The notes under the pieces: generated by a model
What the model saw: only the letters and a program-made list of their open reading frames with translations
The model's database searches: none
Told to the model about the DNA's origin: nothing
Part shown: positions 48,410 to 56,080 of the stretch, in pieces
How the letters are laid out: every line of letters begins with the position of its first letter
Numbering within the stretch: the stretch's first letter is position 1
DNA from: an uncultured Prevotellaceae bacterium
Lineage (GTDB): Bacteria > Bacteroidota > Bacteroidia > Bacteroidales > Bacteroidaceae
Direction: 5' to 3'
DNA: 64,000 nucleotides
Assembly (NCBI GenBank): GCA_947167515.1
Contig: CAMVIM010000006.1
Span: 1-64,000 of the forward strand
Made by a program: the position numbers and the translations under genes

Positions 48410-49894
48410 ATGCCATCATCGTTAAATGAAATAACTTCAATGTGTAAGTCTGGTCAGGTTCAACAGGCGTACAATTTGGCTCGGGCAGATATGGAGCAAC
48501 AGCTTCCATGGGCACAACGTGAAATGGGCTGGGCTTTGTATTATTTGATAAAAAATGATACGGAGACAGCCAATTATCAATCATTGGTTTCGCACTTAGA
48601 TGAGCTGAAATCGTTGGATCAGTTAACGATTTCAGAAGACAATATGCTGTTTGAGAATGTTTTGTACAAAGTGGCAGGATATGTAAAAGCCTGCATCTCT
48701 CCAACAGGTATTGATACATCAGTCAAATTGTCTAGGATTTTTTCGACTTTACGAGGCTATGCTTTTGTCGCATCAAAAGGATATTCGTTCCTTTTACAAA
48801 GTTTTATCAAGTGTGAAGGTTGGAGGGAAATGGCTGATTTTATCGATTGGTGGAATTTTAATAATTTATTGCCAGAAGACTATACACCATATCAGTTACA
48901 GAATGGTAGAACAGTCTTGTCGCTTGCAGAACGGGCTTATATCGCCAAATCGAAAGCCCTTCTCCAACTAAATGACCTTGGGAGAATAGAAGAATTCCTT
49001 CCCCAGATAGATGAATTGATTGAAAACCATCCAGAAATGCTCTATCCGGGATATTTTTATGGAAAAATGCTTTTGGCGTTGGGTGCTTCTGTTGAGGATG
49101 CTCTAAGGGTCATAATGCCTTTTGTGAGGAGAAAAATAACAGAATTTTGGGTGTGGTCGTTGTTAAGTGATGTTTTTGTCAATGAACCAGAGAAACAATT
49201 GGCTTGTTTACTCCGTGCTGTACATTGTCATACTCAAGAGAACTTTCTAGGAAGGGTTAGAATCAAACTTGCAGCACTATACATCCAACGGAATCAATTG
49301 GATTATGCGAAGTACCAAATTGAGCAGGTTACGAGATGTTATCTTTCGCAGGGGTGGCGTCTGCCATATGAGATTGATTGCTGGATACATCAACCTTGGA
49401 TTCAATCCGTGGAGGCTAATGGTGGTAATCCTATCAATTATATGGCAATTACCGATGAGATCTTATGCATTGGGACAGAAGAGGCAGTAGCTGTTGTGAC
49501 GCAGATAAATGACAGATTGCATAAGGTAGCAATGGTATATGGGCAAGAAAAATCGATGAAACAAAAATTGCGTATCAAGGTTAAGGTAGGCGATGTGTTG
49601 AAGATAAATTTCATCTCCGACACAAATGGAAGGTTTCGGTTATTGAGTGCCCACCGATCAACACTCTCTACTAATCTTAATTATGTGAAAGAAGTTGAAG
49701 GGGTGATTCAGAAAAGAGATACGCAGCCTTATGCTTTTTTGAAATATGGAAACGAAAGAGCTTTTGTAAGTCCTAATTTGGTTAATGCCAACAAAGTTTC
49801 TAATAGCGAACTTGTTAAAGCATTAGTTGTATATGGTTATGATTCAAATAAAGATCGTTGGAATTGGATATGTTTAAGAATTAACAAATTGTGA
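48410..49894 (+). CDS. helical-repeat protein with C-terminal OB/S1-like domains (TOTE-like?)
   Basis: 494 residues. Residues 1-330 are all-helical with TPR-like pairs (CKSGQVQQAYNLARADME, then AYIAKSKALLQLNDLGRIEEF). Residues about 370-494 are beta-rich: KVKVGDVLKINFISDTNGRFRL and the pair VEGVIQKRD with YAFLKYGNERAFVSP, patterns of S1/cold-shock OB folds. I suspect a relation to the S1/CSD-like proteins of the so-called TOTE conflict systems, but cannot confirm it. Starts 2 bases behind the helicase stop, ends 12 bases before the TerB-like gene. A nucleic-acid-binding partner of the helicase is the simplest reading. Confidence 0.75.
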   Translation: MPSSLNEITSMCKSGQVQQAYNLARADMEQQLPWAQREMGWALYYLIKNDTETANYQSLVSHLDELKSLDQLTISEDNMLFENVLYKVAGYVKACISPTGIDTSVKLSRIFSTLRGYAFVASKGYSFLLQSFIKCEGWREMADFIDWWNFNNLLPEDYTPYQLQNGRTVLSLAERAYIAKSKALLQLNDLGRIEEFLPQIDELIENHPEMLYPGYFYGKMLLALGASVEDALRVIMPFVRRKITEFWVWSLLSDVFVNEPEKQLACLLRAVHCHTQENFLGRVRIKLAALYIQRNQLDYAKYQIEQVTRCYLSQGWRLPYEIDCWIHQPWIQSVEANGGNPINYMAITDEILCIGTEEAVAVVTQINDRLHKVAMVYGQEKSMKQKLRIKVKVGDVLKINFISDTNGRFRLLSAHRSTLSTNLNYVKEVEGVIQKRDTQPYAFLKYGNERAFVSPNLVNANKVSNSELVKALVVYGYDSNKDRWNWICLRINKL

Positions 49895-49906
49895 TTGTGA
49901 ATAAAT

Positions 49907-50305
49907 ATGGAAGGACTAAATTACAATGCTAAAATTGCTGTTGTCAAGCTTTTGGATGAAATACTTAAAGCTGATAAAATTGTACATGAAAAAGAGGTTA
50001 AATATAAAAATGAAGTAATTCAATTATTCAATCTTAATGATAATTATCAAGCAGAAGTGAATGATCTTATGACTTTGCAAGCATTGGCAATCATTCGTGA
50101 ATTAAACAGTGAACAGAAAGGTGAAATAGCCAAGATGATGGGAAGGATGATTATTGTTGATGAGGACATTAATTATAATGAGGTGAAATTATATAATGCG
50201 TTTTGCGAGTCGTGTGGCATTGAAAAGGATTTTAGTACGGATAATTATCCAGAGTATTCATTAAGCGGTCCTTTTATCAATCCTGAAGAGATGTTTATGG
50301 GGTGA
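49907..50305 (+). CDS. TerB-like protein
   Basis: 132 residues, all-helical. The pattern LDEILKADKIVHEKEVKY with a second half EIAKMMGRMIIVDEDINYNEVKLYNAFC (given as a region) is the duplicated acidic helix-turn-helix arrangement of TerB/DjlA-N domains, in which Asp/Glu pairs bind metal. TerB-like proteins occur in tellurite-resistance and stress or phage-conflict operons. Third gene of the helicase operon; the next gene has its own promoter. Confidence 0.75.
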   Translation: MEGLNYNAKIAVVKLLDEILKADKIVHEKEVKYKNEVIQLFNLNDNYQAEVNDLMTLQALAIIRELNSEQKGEIAKMMGRMIIVDEDINYNEVKLYNAFCESCGIEKDFSTDNYPEYSLSGPFINPEEMFMG

Positions 50306-50325
50306 TTGTTGATAACCTTGGTTCG

Positions 50326-50359
50326 CGAACATTGTGTTCGTAAACCATTCGTACCTTTG
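50326..50359 (+). promoter_or_regulatory. CGAACA/TGTTCG palindrome and -7 box
   Basis: CGAACA-ttg-TGTTCG at 50326-50340 ends 11 bases before the -7 box TACCTTTG at 50352-50359. The palindrome may be an operator of the zinc-ribbon gene or the end of the TerB transcript. Confidence 0.45.
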
Positions 50360-50492
50360 TGTCATAATAAGGAAAACAAGCGTGATTTATCCGTCTTCTT
50401 CATGTCCTCATCGCAATGATCTGTAAAAAGAACAACATGGTTGAGAAGATATAAACAAAGTGAGGATTTATTAATTTGTAATTATTAGAACA

Positions 50493-50747
50493 ATGACTAT
50501 CAATAATTGGGAAAAGGAACAAGAAGAGTTGTACTTCCCGTGGAAAGATGTTGATGCATGCATGGATAATGTTATAGAGCCTCAAGAAAAAGGAATGACA
50601 TGCCCTGCATGTGGAAAAGAATTAACTTGGATTAGATTTATAAGTCCTCAATGGACTTGGGAGCATCTTTGTGGGCGAGAGGGACCACTTGCAATTTGTA
50701 AAGATTGTCATAAACAAGTAGCTTTTCGTTGTGAACTCATGAATTAG
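50493..50747 (+). CDS. small zinc-ribbon protein
   Basis: 84 residues. CPACG at 37-41 and CKDC at about 69-72 form a four-Cys zinc ribbon, with further Cys/His in EHLCGREG and CHKQ nearby. A Trp-rich middle (TWIRFISPQWTWEHL) separates the pairs. No family name recognised; DNA, RNA or protein binding is likely. It has its own promoter box about 130 bases upstream. Confidence 0.65.
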   Translation: MTINNWEKEQEELYFPWKDVDACMDNVIEPQEKGMTCPACGKELTWIRFISPQWTWEHLCGREGPLAICKDCHKQVAFRCELMN

Positions 50748-50800
50748 AGCATTAAAGGATAGAGATGTTGTTGTCTTCTCACAATTTTTACTGAAGAAAT

Positions 50801-51247
50801 ATGAATTATATGAAATATCTTATCAGCATTCCTTTCGCGTTGTGTGTCCTGTTCTTACAACTATTGGGCAAATGTTTTGGCTTGACATATAAGCAGATTT
50901 CTGTAGTGTTTAATTTATGGATCCAGGGTGGTATGCTTGTGTTATCTGGATGTTTGCCATTTGTACAAAGTCTTGTGTGTCCGTCTCTGGCACATGAAGG
51001 TATATGGTGGGTCGTCATGTTAAGTGCATTGTGCTATGCTTTCATGTATTTGACGGGATTTGTGCTGATGTTGCGCCACTATCGCCTTCCTTTCAATAGA
51101 GCTTTTGACAGGTGTGTTAGTGATTTGCAGCATATTGCCAGTATCTGGCATTGTTCATACTATGCTGTCAATATCATCATCTTTGTCATCTTATTCCTAT
51201 TGTTAATAGGTTTCAATATACTCTTGGCATGGTTAGTGACCCAATGA
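50801..51247 (+). CDS. small integral membrane protein
   Basis: 148 residues from MNYMKYLISIP (or MKYL at 50810) with four hydrophobic segments, at about 5-24, 38-60, 68-92 and 122-146. No motif recognised. AT-rich, in line with its neighbours. Confidence 0.65.
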   Translation: MNYMKYLISIPFALCVLFLQLLGKCFGLTYKQISVVFNLWIQGGMLVLSGCLPFVQSLVCPSLAHEGIWWVVMLSALCYAFMYLTGFVLMLRHYRLPFNRAFDRCVSDLQHIASIWHCSYYAVNIIIFVILFLLLIGFNILLAWLVTQ

Positions 51248-51274
51248 TTTTGTAATTATTAAAACATAAGTCAC

Positions 51275-51718
51275 ATGAAAATAAAGAAATCCATATATTT
51301 TATTCTTTTCCTTGCCCTTTGTGTCTTCTGTGTGTACTTTGAAATGTGGTGGGGACTCATTGGTCTTCTCCTTTTGGGTGCTATTGTTGGTTTTCTTTGG
51401 TTTTTAGGGCTGTTTATGGAGGCTGGTTTTCGAAATCAATTCCCGGAAGATTTTGTTTTTCAAATAGGATGGGTCACCAGTTATTTTGAGGGAAAAGGTT
51501 TTCAGCATGTTACAAACAGAAATGCCGGCACAGACAATCCGGAATCTGTGATGGTCCGAAATGGCACAGAAGAGATAATAGTTAGATTAAATGCGCCTTT
51601 GTTGTCATCTGCCCCATATACCATCACAATCATTTCATCAGATAAAGCAAAGGAATGGAATTTCAGAATGGATGCGGGTAGGGAAAAAGTGTATAAAGAA
51701 CTAGATGGCTATTTCTGA
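51275..51718 (+). CDS. small membrane-anchored protein
   Basis: 147 residues: two N-terminal hydrophobic segments (about 5-24 and 26-48, MKIKKSIYFILFLAL start) followed by a soluble C-terminal domain of about 95 residues with alternating strands (VFQIGWVTSYFEGKGF, EEIIVRLNAPLL, YTITIISSDKAKEW). No family recognised. Starts 27 bases after the preceding membrane protein and is probably co-transcribed. Confidence 0.65.
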   Translation: MKIKKSIYFILFLALCVFCVYFEMWWGLIGLLLLGAIVGFLWFLGLFMEAGFRNQFPEDFVFQIGWVTSYFEGKGFQHVTNRNAGTDNPESVMVRNGTEEIIVRLNAPLLSSAPYTITIISSDKAKEWNFRMDAGREKVYKELDGYF

Positions 51719-51924
51719 GATTAGTGACATTGTAAGAATAATTTAAACATCATGTTAGGATGTTTTATTATGGATGAAGGAAAGAAAAGATGTATAAGTC
51801 CTTGCTAATGGAACGTCGCTTTTCTTTTATTGAGGAATTGTCGTCATGGCGATTCTGGTAACGACGTAAGTGTAAGTGCGGCAGCGGCGCATCCTCTTTT
51901 CCACTTGTTCCACACCCTCTAAAT

Positions 51925-51993
51925 CGACGTCCCCGATGTCGGTTGACCGATGTCCCCGATGTCGGTCAGTCGATGTCCCCGGCGTCGGTTTTG
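51925..51993. repeat. three 23-bp palindromic tandem units
   Basis: Units at 51925-51947, 51948-51970 and 51971-51993 share CGAYGTCCCCGATGTCGGT (third with GGCGTCGG). Each unit holds a GAC/GTC dyad around the CCCC core. Confidence 0.85.
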
Positions 51994-52219
51994 GGGTTGT
52001 GTAAGGAGGGTAGTGGTGGAAGTGGAATAAGGGAAGTCGAGGAAGTGGAATAAAGAGGGGAGAGGATGCGGAAGAGGGAAGTAGTTCTCATGCCATTGGG
52101 GATTGGTGTGGTTGAAACGTGGAGTTTACGAAAGTGGTGTTTGGGGATGTTTTTTGCCTTTTTCTGAGGGAAGGGGCATTTTTTCTTGTGTTTGTTTTTC
52201 TCTTCCCGATTAAAAGCCG

Positions 52220-52227
52220 TATCTTTG
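52220..52227 (+). promoter_or_regulatory. -7 box of the mce promoter
   Basis: TATCTTTG, matching TAnnTTTG, 102 bases before the mce ATG; a TTTG at 52192-52195 is 24 bases upstream, slightly too far. Confidence 0.5.
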
Positions 52228-52328
52228 TGAAGTTTTTGAGGCATGCCGTCAGCGGCGTGTCCTATTCTTTTTGTGATGAAAAATTACACAACAACATTTA
52301 TTATTTAATAAAATCAAGAAAATTCATT

Positions 52329-52742
52329 ATGAAGATTTCAAGAATTGATCACCTTGGAATAGGTGTAGAGAGCATCGATGCTGTGCTCCCTTATTTCGAG
52401 AATGTGCTTGGCCTGAAGTGCTATGCAGTGGAAGAAGTGGCTGACCAGAAGGTGAAGACTGCTTTCCTGAAGGTGGGCGAAGTGAAACTGGAACTGCTGG
52501 AACCCACGTCACCAGAGTCGGCTGTGGCCAAGTGGCTGGAGAAGGGTGGCAAGGGCGTTCACCATGTGGCATTCGCTGTTGAGGACGGTGTGGCAGAAGC
52601 ACTCGTCGAGGCTGAAGGCAAGGGCGTTCGTCTGATTGACAAGACTCCACGTCCCGGTGCAGAGCAGATGATGATTGGTTTCCTCCATCCCAAGACCACT
52701 GCTGGCATTTTGACAGAACTTTGTGAACCACAGAACAAGTAA
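52329..52742 (+). CDS. mce: methylmalonyl-CoA epimerase
   Basis: 137 residues from MKISRIDHLGIGVESID; a long in-frame upstream stretch is hydrophobic and untypical, and lies before the promoter box. Glyoxalase/VOC fold with metal ligands H8 (IDHLGIGV), E61 region (KLELLEP), H85-H86 (GVHHVAFAV) and the late E (TELCEP). Interconverts (2R)- and (2S)-methylmalonyl-CoA ahead of the decarboxylase encoded next, in the succinate-propionate pathway. Confidence 0.95.
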   Translation: MKISRIDHLGIGVESIDAVLPYFENVLGLKCYAVEEVADQKVKTAFLKVGEVKLELLEPTSPESAVAKWLEKGGKGVHHVAFAVEDGVAEALVEAEGKGVRLIDKTPRPGAEQMMIGFLHPKTTAGILTELCEPQNK

Positions 52743-52745
52743 TTA

Positions 52746-52777
52746 AACATTCGGATGTTTCGAACAGTCTTTTTTTA
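52746..52777 (+). terminator. possible terminator after mce
   Basis: AAACAT-TCGG-ATGTTT hairpin followed by CGAACAGTC and a run of seven T. This would end mce separately from mmdA. Confidence 0.55.
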
Positions 52778-53002
52778 ACAACGAATTACACGAATTAAAC
52801 GAATTTTTTTATAGCATGCTGACAGAGATGTATTTCACGAAGCCGCAAGCGGCAACGAATTTCACGAATGCCAACCGAATGGCGGACTTCCGCAGGGTAA
52901 GTCTCATTCGTGTCATTCGTCGCACCGAAGGTGCTTCGTGCAATGCTTCTTCTCGCCGCATGGAAAAATTCGTTCAATTCGTGTAATTCGTTGTTGAAAA
53001 AA
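52771..53002. repeat. about 230-bp nested palindromic element between mce and mmdA
   Basis: Outer arms 52771-52808 and 52964-53002 are near-perfect inverted copies (motif ACGAATTACACGAATT). Inside, CACGAAG (52836-52842) pairs with CTTCGTG (52934-52940), and 52855-52870 with 52905-52920 (14 of 16). Small hairpins sit in the arms and tip: GCCGC-AA-GCGGC, GCACC-gaa-GGTGC, GCGGA-CT-TCCGC. No reading frame. It looks like a non-autonomous repeat element or a structured RNA. Confidence 0.8.
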
Positions 53003-53029
53003 ACACCCGAAACTTGAATAAGTAATATT

Positions 53030-54595
53030 ATGAGTAAGCAAACAGAAAGAATACAGGAGTTGATTGAACTCCGTCAGAAGGCGCGTCTAGGTGGTGGCGA
53101 GAAGGCCATCGACAAGCAGCACGCTAAGGGCAAGTTCACTGCACGTGAGCGTATTGCCATGCTCCTCGACGAGGGCAGTTTTGAAGAATATGATATGTTT
53201 AAACTCCACCGTTGCACCAACTTCGGCATGGAGAAGAAGCAGTATCTTGGCGACGGTGTCGTGACTGGTTCGGGTACAATCGGTGGACGCCTCGTCTTTA
53301 TTTTTGCTCAAGACTTCACGGTCAACGCAGGTTCTCTCTCCGAGACCATGAGCCAGAAAATCTGCAAGATTATGGACATGGCCATGAAGGTGGGTGCTCC
53401 TGTCATCGGCATCAACGACTCGGGTGGTGCTCGCATTCAGGAGGGTATCAACGCCTTGGCTGGTTATGCTGAGATTTTCCAGCGCAACATCATGGCTTCG
53501 GGTGTGATTCCTCAGATTTCAGGCATTTTCGGTCCTTGTGCAGGTGGTGCCGTTTATTCTCCAGCCTTGACCGACTTCACGCTCATGATGGAGAACACCT
53601 CGTTCATGTTCCTCACAGGTCCAGCCGTGGTGAAGACCGTGACTGGCGAGGATGTGGATCAGGAGAGCCTCGGTGGTGCATCGGTTCACTCCACCAAGTC
53701 GGGTGTGACTCACTTCACCGCTTCGACCGAGGAGGAGGCTATGGCGATGATTCAGCAACTCATCTCCTACATTCCGCAGAATAACCAGGAGGAGACTCCA
53801 CGTGTGGAATGCACCGACCCCATCGACCGTCTGGAGGATTCGCTCAACGAAATCATCCCCGACAATCCTAATCAAGCATACGACATGTACAAGGTCATCG
53901 CCGCCACTGTCGATAACGGCGAGTTCTTCGAGGTACAGCCACGCTATGCTCAGAACATCATCGTTGGTTTCGCACGTTTCAACGGACGTTCCGTGGGTAT
54001 CGTAGCCAACCAGCCAAGCAAGTTCGCTGGTGTGCTCGACTGCAACGCCTCTCGCAAGGGTGCCCGTTTCGTCCGCTTCTGCGATGCCTTCAACATTCCA
54101 ATCGTTAGTTTTGTCGATGTGCCAGGCTTCCTCCCGGGTACAGGTCAGGAGTACAACGCTGTCATCCTGCATGGTGCCAAACTGCTCTACGCTTACGGAG
54201 AGGCAACTGTGCCAAAGGTGACTGTGACTCTGCGCAAGTCATACGGTGGTTCTCACATCGTGATGTCTTGTAAGCAACTTCGTGGCGACATCAACTATGC
54301 ATGGCCATCAGCCGAAATCGCCGTGATGGGTGCCAGTGGTGCAGCCGCTGTGCTTTATGCCCGTGAGGCAAAGCAAATCAAGGAAGAGGGTGGTGATGCT
54401 AAGGCTTTCATTGCCGAGAAGGAGGAAGAATACTCCAAACTCTTCGCCAATCCTTACCAGGCAGCCAAGTATGGCTACATCGACGATGTCATCGAGCCAC
54501 GCAACACTCGTTTCCGCGTCATTCGCGCCCTCGAGCAGTTGGCAAACAAGTCACTTACTAATCCTGCTAAGAAGCACGGTAATATTCCATTGTAA
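53030..54595 (+). CDS. mmdA: methylmalonyl-CoA decarboxylase, carboxyltransferase subunit
   Basis: 521 residues, acyl-CoA carboxyltransferase family (two crotonase-like halves). Moves the carboxyl group of methylmalonyl-CoA to biotin on the carrier subunit. Family segments: [20 protein letters not shown] (N-terminal half), [29 protein letters not shown], and in the second half [14 protein letters not shown] and [10 protein letters not shown]. Heads the run with the OadG-like, biotin carrier and beta subunits, so the decarboxylase reading is preferred over propionyl-CoA carboxylase. Confidence 0.94.
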   Translation: MSKQTERIQELIELRQKARLGGGEKAIDKQHAKGKFTARERIAMLLDEGSFEEYDMFKLHRCTNFGMEKKQYLGDGVVTGSGTIGGRLVFIFAQDFTVNAGSLSETMSQKICKIMDMAMKVGAPVIGINDSGGARIQEGINALAGYAEIFQRNIMASGVIPQISGIFGPCAGGAVYSPALTDFTLMMENTSFMFLTGPAVVKTVTGEDVDQESLGGASVHSTKSGVTHFTASTEEEAMAMIQQLISYIPQNNQEETPRVECTDPIDRLEDSLNEIIPDNPNQAYDMYKVIAATVDNGEFFEVQPRYAQNIIVGFARFNGRSVGIVANQPSKFAGVLDCNASRKGARFVRFCDAFNIPIVSFVDVPGFLPGTGQEYNAVILHGAKLLYAYGEATVPKVTVTLRKSYGGSHIVMSCKQLRGDINYAWPSAEIAVMGASGAAAVLYAREAKQIKEEGGDAKAFIAEKEEEYSKLFANPYQAAKYGYIDDVIEPRNTRFRVIRALEQLANKSLTNPAKKHGNIPL

Positions 54596-54600
54596 GCATT

Positions 54601-55593
54601 ATGAGAAAGATATTATCAGTTATTTCATTCCTCGTGGCTTCATCGGCTGCATTCGCACAGGGCGCACACGACTTCAAACTCAACGAAGTCTTCGTTTATA
54701 CCCCTGCCTGCTGCACCAGCGACTCTGCTGTCAGCACCTGCGAAAAGCAAGCAAGTTACGTGGATGAATATGGTCAGCCTGCTTCATGGATTGAGATTGA
54801 GAACATTTCTTATTCTACCCACGACATCAGAAATTGTTTCCTCACCATCAATCCCGCAGTGCTCGACAAGAACATGCCGGCGCCTGAGCGTGAAAAACTC
54901 ATGTCCGCCATTCCTGCAGGTGACCCACGCACATCACTTTCTGCCAAGCAGCGCATCACGCTCTTTGCCGATGGTCATGTGAACCGTGGCACACTTCACC
55001 TCAACTTCACACTTCCTGTGGGTGAGTCGTTCACCATCTATCTCTTCGACGGCAACGCTGTTGACCTCTTGGATTCTGTTCGTGTAGAGGCTCTCCCCGC
55101 AGGTTCGAGTTATGCTCGTATCGGCGATGCGGAATGGCAAGTGTGTGAGGAAGATAACGTGACTCCAAATGCTCCAAATGTTGCCTACCACAACGACAAA
55201 ATCAGGGAGTTTAAGGAGAAAGACCCCTACGGCATCGCCATGACCCTTATGTGCATGGGCGTTGTGTTCCTCTGCCTCATCCTGCTCTTCGTGTTCTTCC
55301 ACATCTTCGGATGGGCGATGAACCGTGCAGCCAAGTTGGCTCGTGTACGTGCCATCCGCGCCATCCACGACCAGGCTGCTAAAGTGGTGGAGATGGCCAA
55401 GCAAGGTACGACCGAGACTAAGGGTATCGACATGGAGACCTACACTGCTGTCATTGGCATGGCTCTCCACGAATACTTCGGTGGCACTCACGACCTCGAG
55501 TCAGGCATCCTGACCATCCATCAGACACCCACCACGTGGGCAGACAAGAGCCACGAACTCCGTGTGACCCCACAGCATCATCAAGCAAACTAA
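54601..55593 (+). CDS. OadG-like subunit fused to a secreted N-terminal domain
   Basis: 330 residues. A signal peptide (MRKILSVISFLVASSAAFAQ) and a 170-residue extracytoplasmic domain with a lamin-tail-like beta pattern (KLNEVFVYTP, SWIEIENISY, QRITLFADGHVNRGTLHLNF) precede one membrane helix (about 216-238). The C-terminal, cytoplasmic part resembles the gamma (OadG) subunit that tethers the biotin enzyme to the Na+ pump. A plain OadG is about 80 residues, so this is a large fusion. It starts 5 bases behind mmdA. Confidence 0.8.
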   Translation: MRKILSVISFLVASSAAFAQGAHDFKLNEVFVYTPACCTSDSAVSTCEKQASYVDEYGQPASWIEIENISYSTHDIRNCFLTINPAVLDKNMPAPEREKLMSAIPAGDPRTSLSAKQRITLFADGHVNRGTLHLNFTLPVGESFTIYLFDGNAVDLLDSVRVEALPAGSSYARIGDAEWQVCEEDNVTPNAPNVAYHNDKIREFKEKDPYGIAMTLMCMGVVFLCLILLFVFFHIFGWAMNRAAKLARVRAIRAIHDQAAKVVEMAKQGTTETKGIDMETYTAVIGMALHEYFGGTHDLESGILTIHQTPTTWADKSHELRVTPQHHQAN

Positions 55594-55611
55594 AACAACA
55601 AAACAGATAAC

Positions 55612-56040
55612 ATGAAAGAATATAATTATAAAATCAAAGGTGCTCCTTACAATGTGAAAATCAATGGCATTGAAGAGAACATCGCCAAAGTTGAAGTGAA
55701 CGGCATCGAGTTCGAAGTGGAACTCGAAAAGCCAGTTGCTCAGCCCAAACCCGTCGTGCGTGCTGTGGCTGCTCCAGTCAAGACCGTCGAGGCTCCCAAA
55801 GAGAAGTTGGAGGCTGTCGAGGCAGGCGTATCTGCCGTTCGCGCACCGCTGCCAGGTACTATTAACGACATCAAGGTGACTGTCGGACAGGCTGTGAAGA
55901 AAGGCGAGACCGTTGTGGTGCTCGAAGCCATGAAGATGGAGAACAACATCGACGCCGACCGAGACGGAAAGGTTCAGGAAGTGAAAGTGCAGAAGGGCGA
56001 CACCGTCATGGAAGGTGCCATCCTCATCACCATCGCGTAA
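55612..56040 (+). CDS. mmdC: biotin carrier subunit of the decarboxylase
   Basis: 142 residues. An N-terminal region of about 40 residues, a Pro/Ala/Val-rich linker (about 42-70: AQPKPVVRAVAAPVKTV), and a C-terminal biotinyl domain with the biotin-accepting Lys in EAMKMEN and the partner hairpin APLPGTI. Carries the carboxyl group from MmdA to the membrane beta subunit. It is 18 bases behind the OadG-like gene. Confidence 0.94.
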   Translation: MKEYNYKIKGAPYNVKINGIEENIAKVEVNGIEFEVELEKPVAQPKPVVRAVAAPVKTVEAPKEKLEAVEAGVSAVRAPLPGTINDIKVTVGQAVKKGETVVVLEAMKMENNIDADRDGKVQEVKVQKGDTVMEGAILITIA

Positions 56041-56080
56041 CAAAAATAGTAAATTGTAAATTGCTAAATTGTAAATCGCT

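Larger units (their letters stand above)
51719..52328. other. 610-base gap at the right edge of the island
   Basis: No convincing gene. It contains a three-unit 23-bp repeat (51925-51993), a purine-rich stretch with a repeated GGAAGTGGAATA, and the mce promoter box (52220-52227). Base composition changes here from the AT-rich island to the GC-richer backbone. Confidence 0.65.

Noticed and set aside
51925-51993. Possible small CRISPR array
   Set aside because: The three units are directly adjacent with no spacers, and no cas gene is in the window.
41548-52328. Prophage or integrative element
   Set aside because: No capsid, tail, integrase, relaxase or transposase gene and no target-site duplication that I can see.
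52119-52328. N-terminal extension of methylmalonyl-CoA epimerase
   Set aside because: The extension is hydrophobic and unlike the family, and its start precedes the TATCTTTG promoter box; the ATG at 52329 gives the standard protein.
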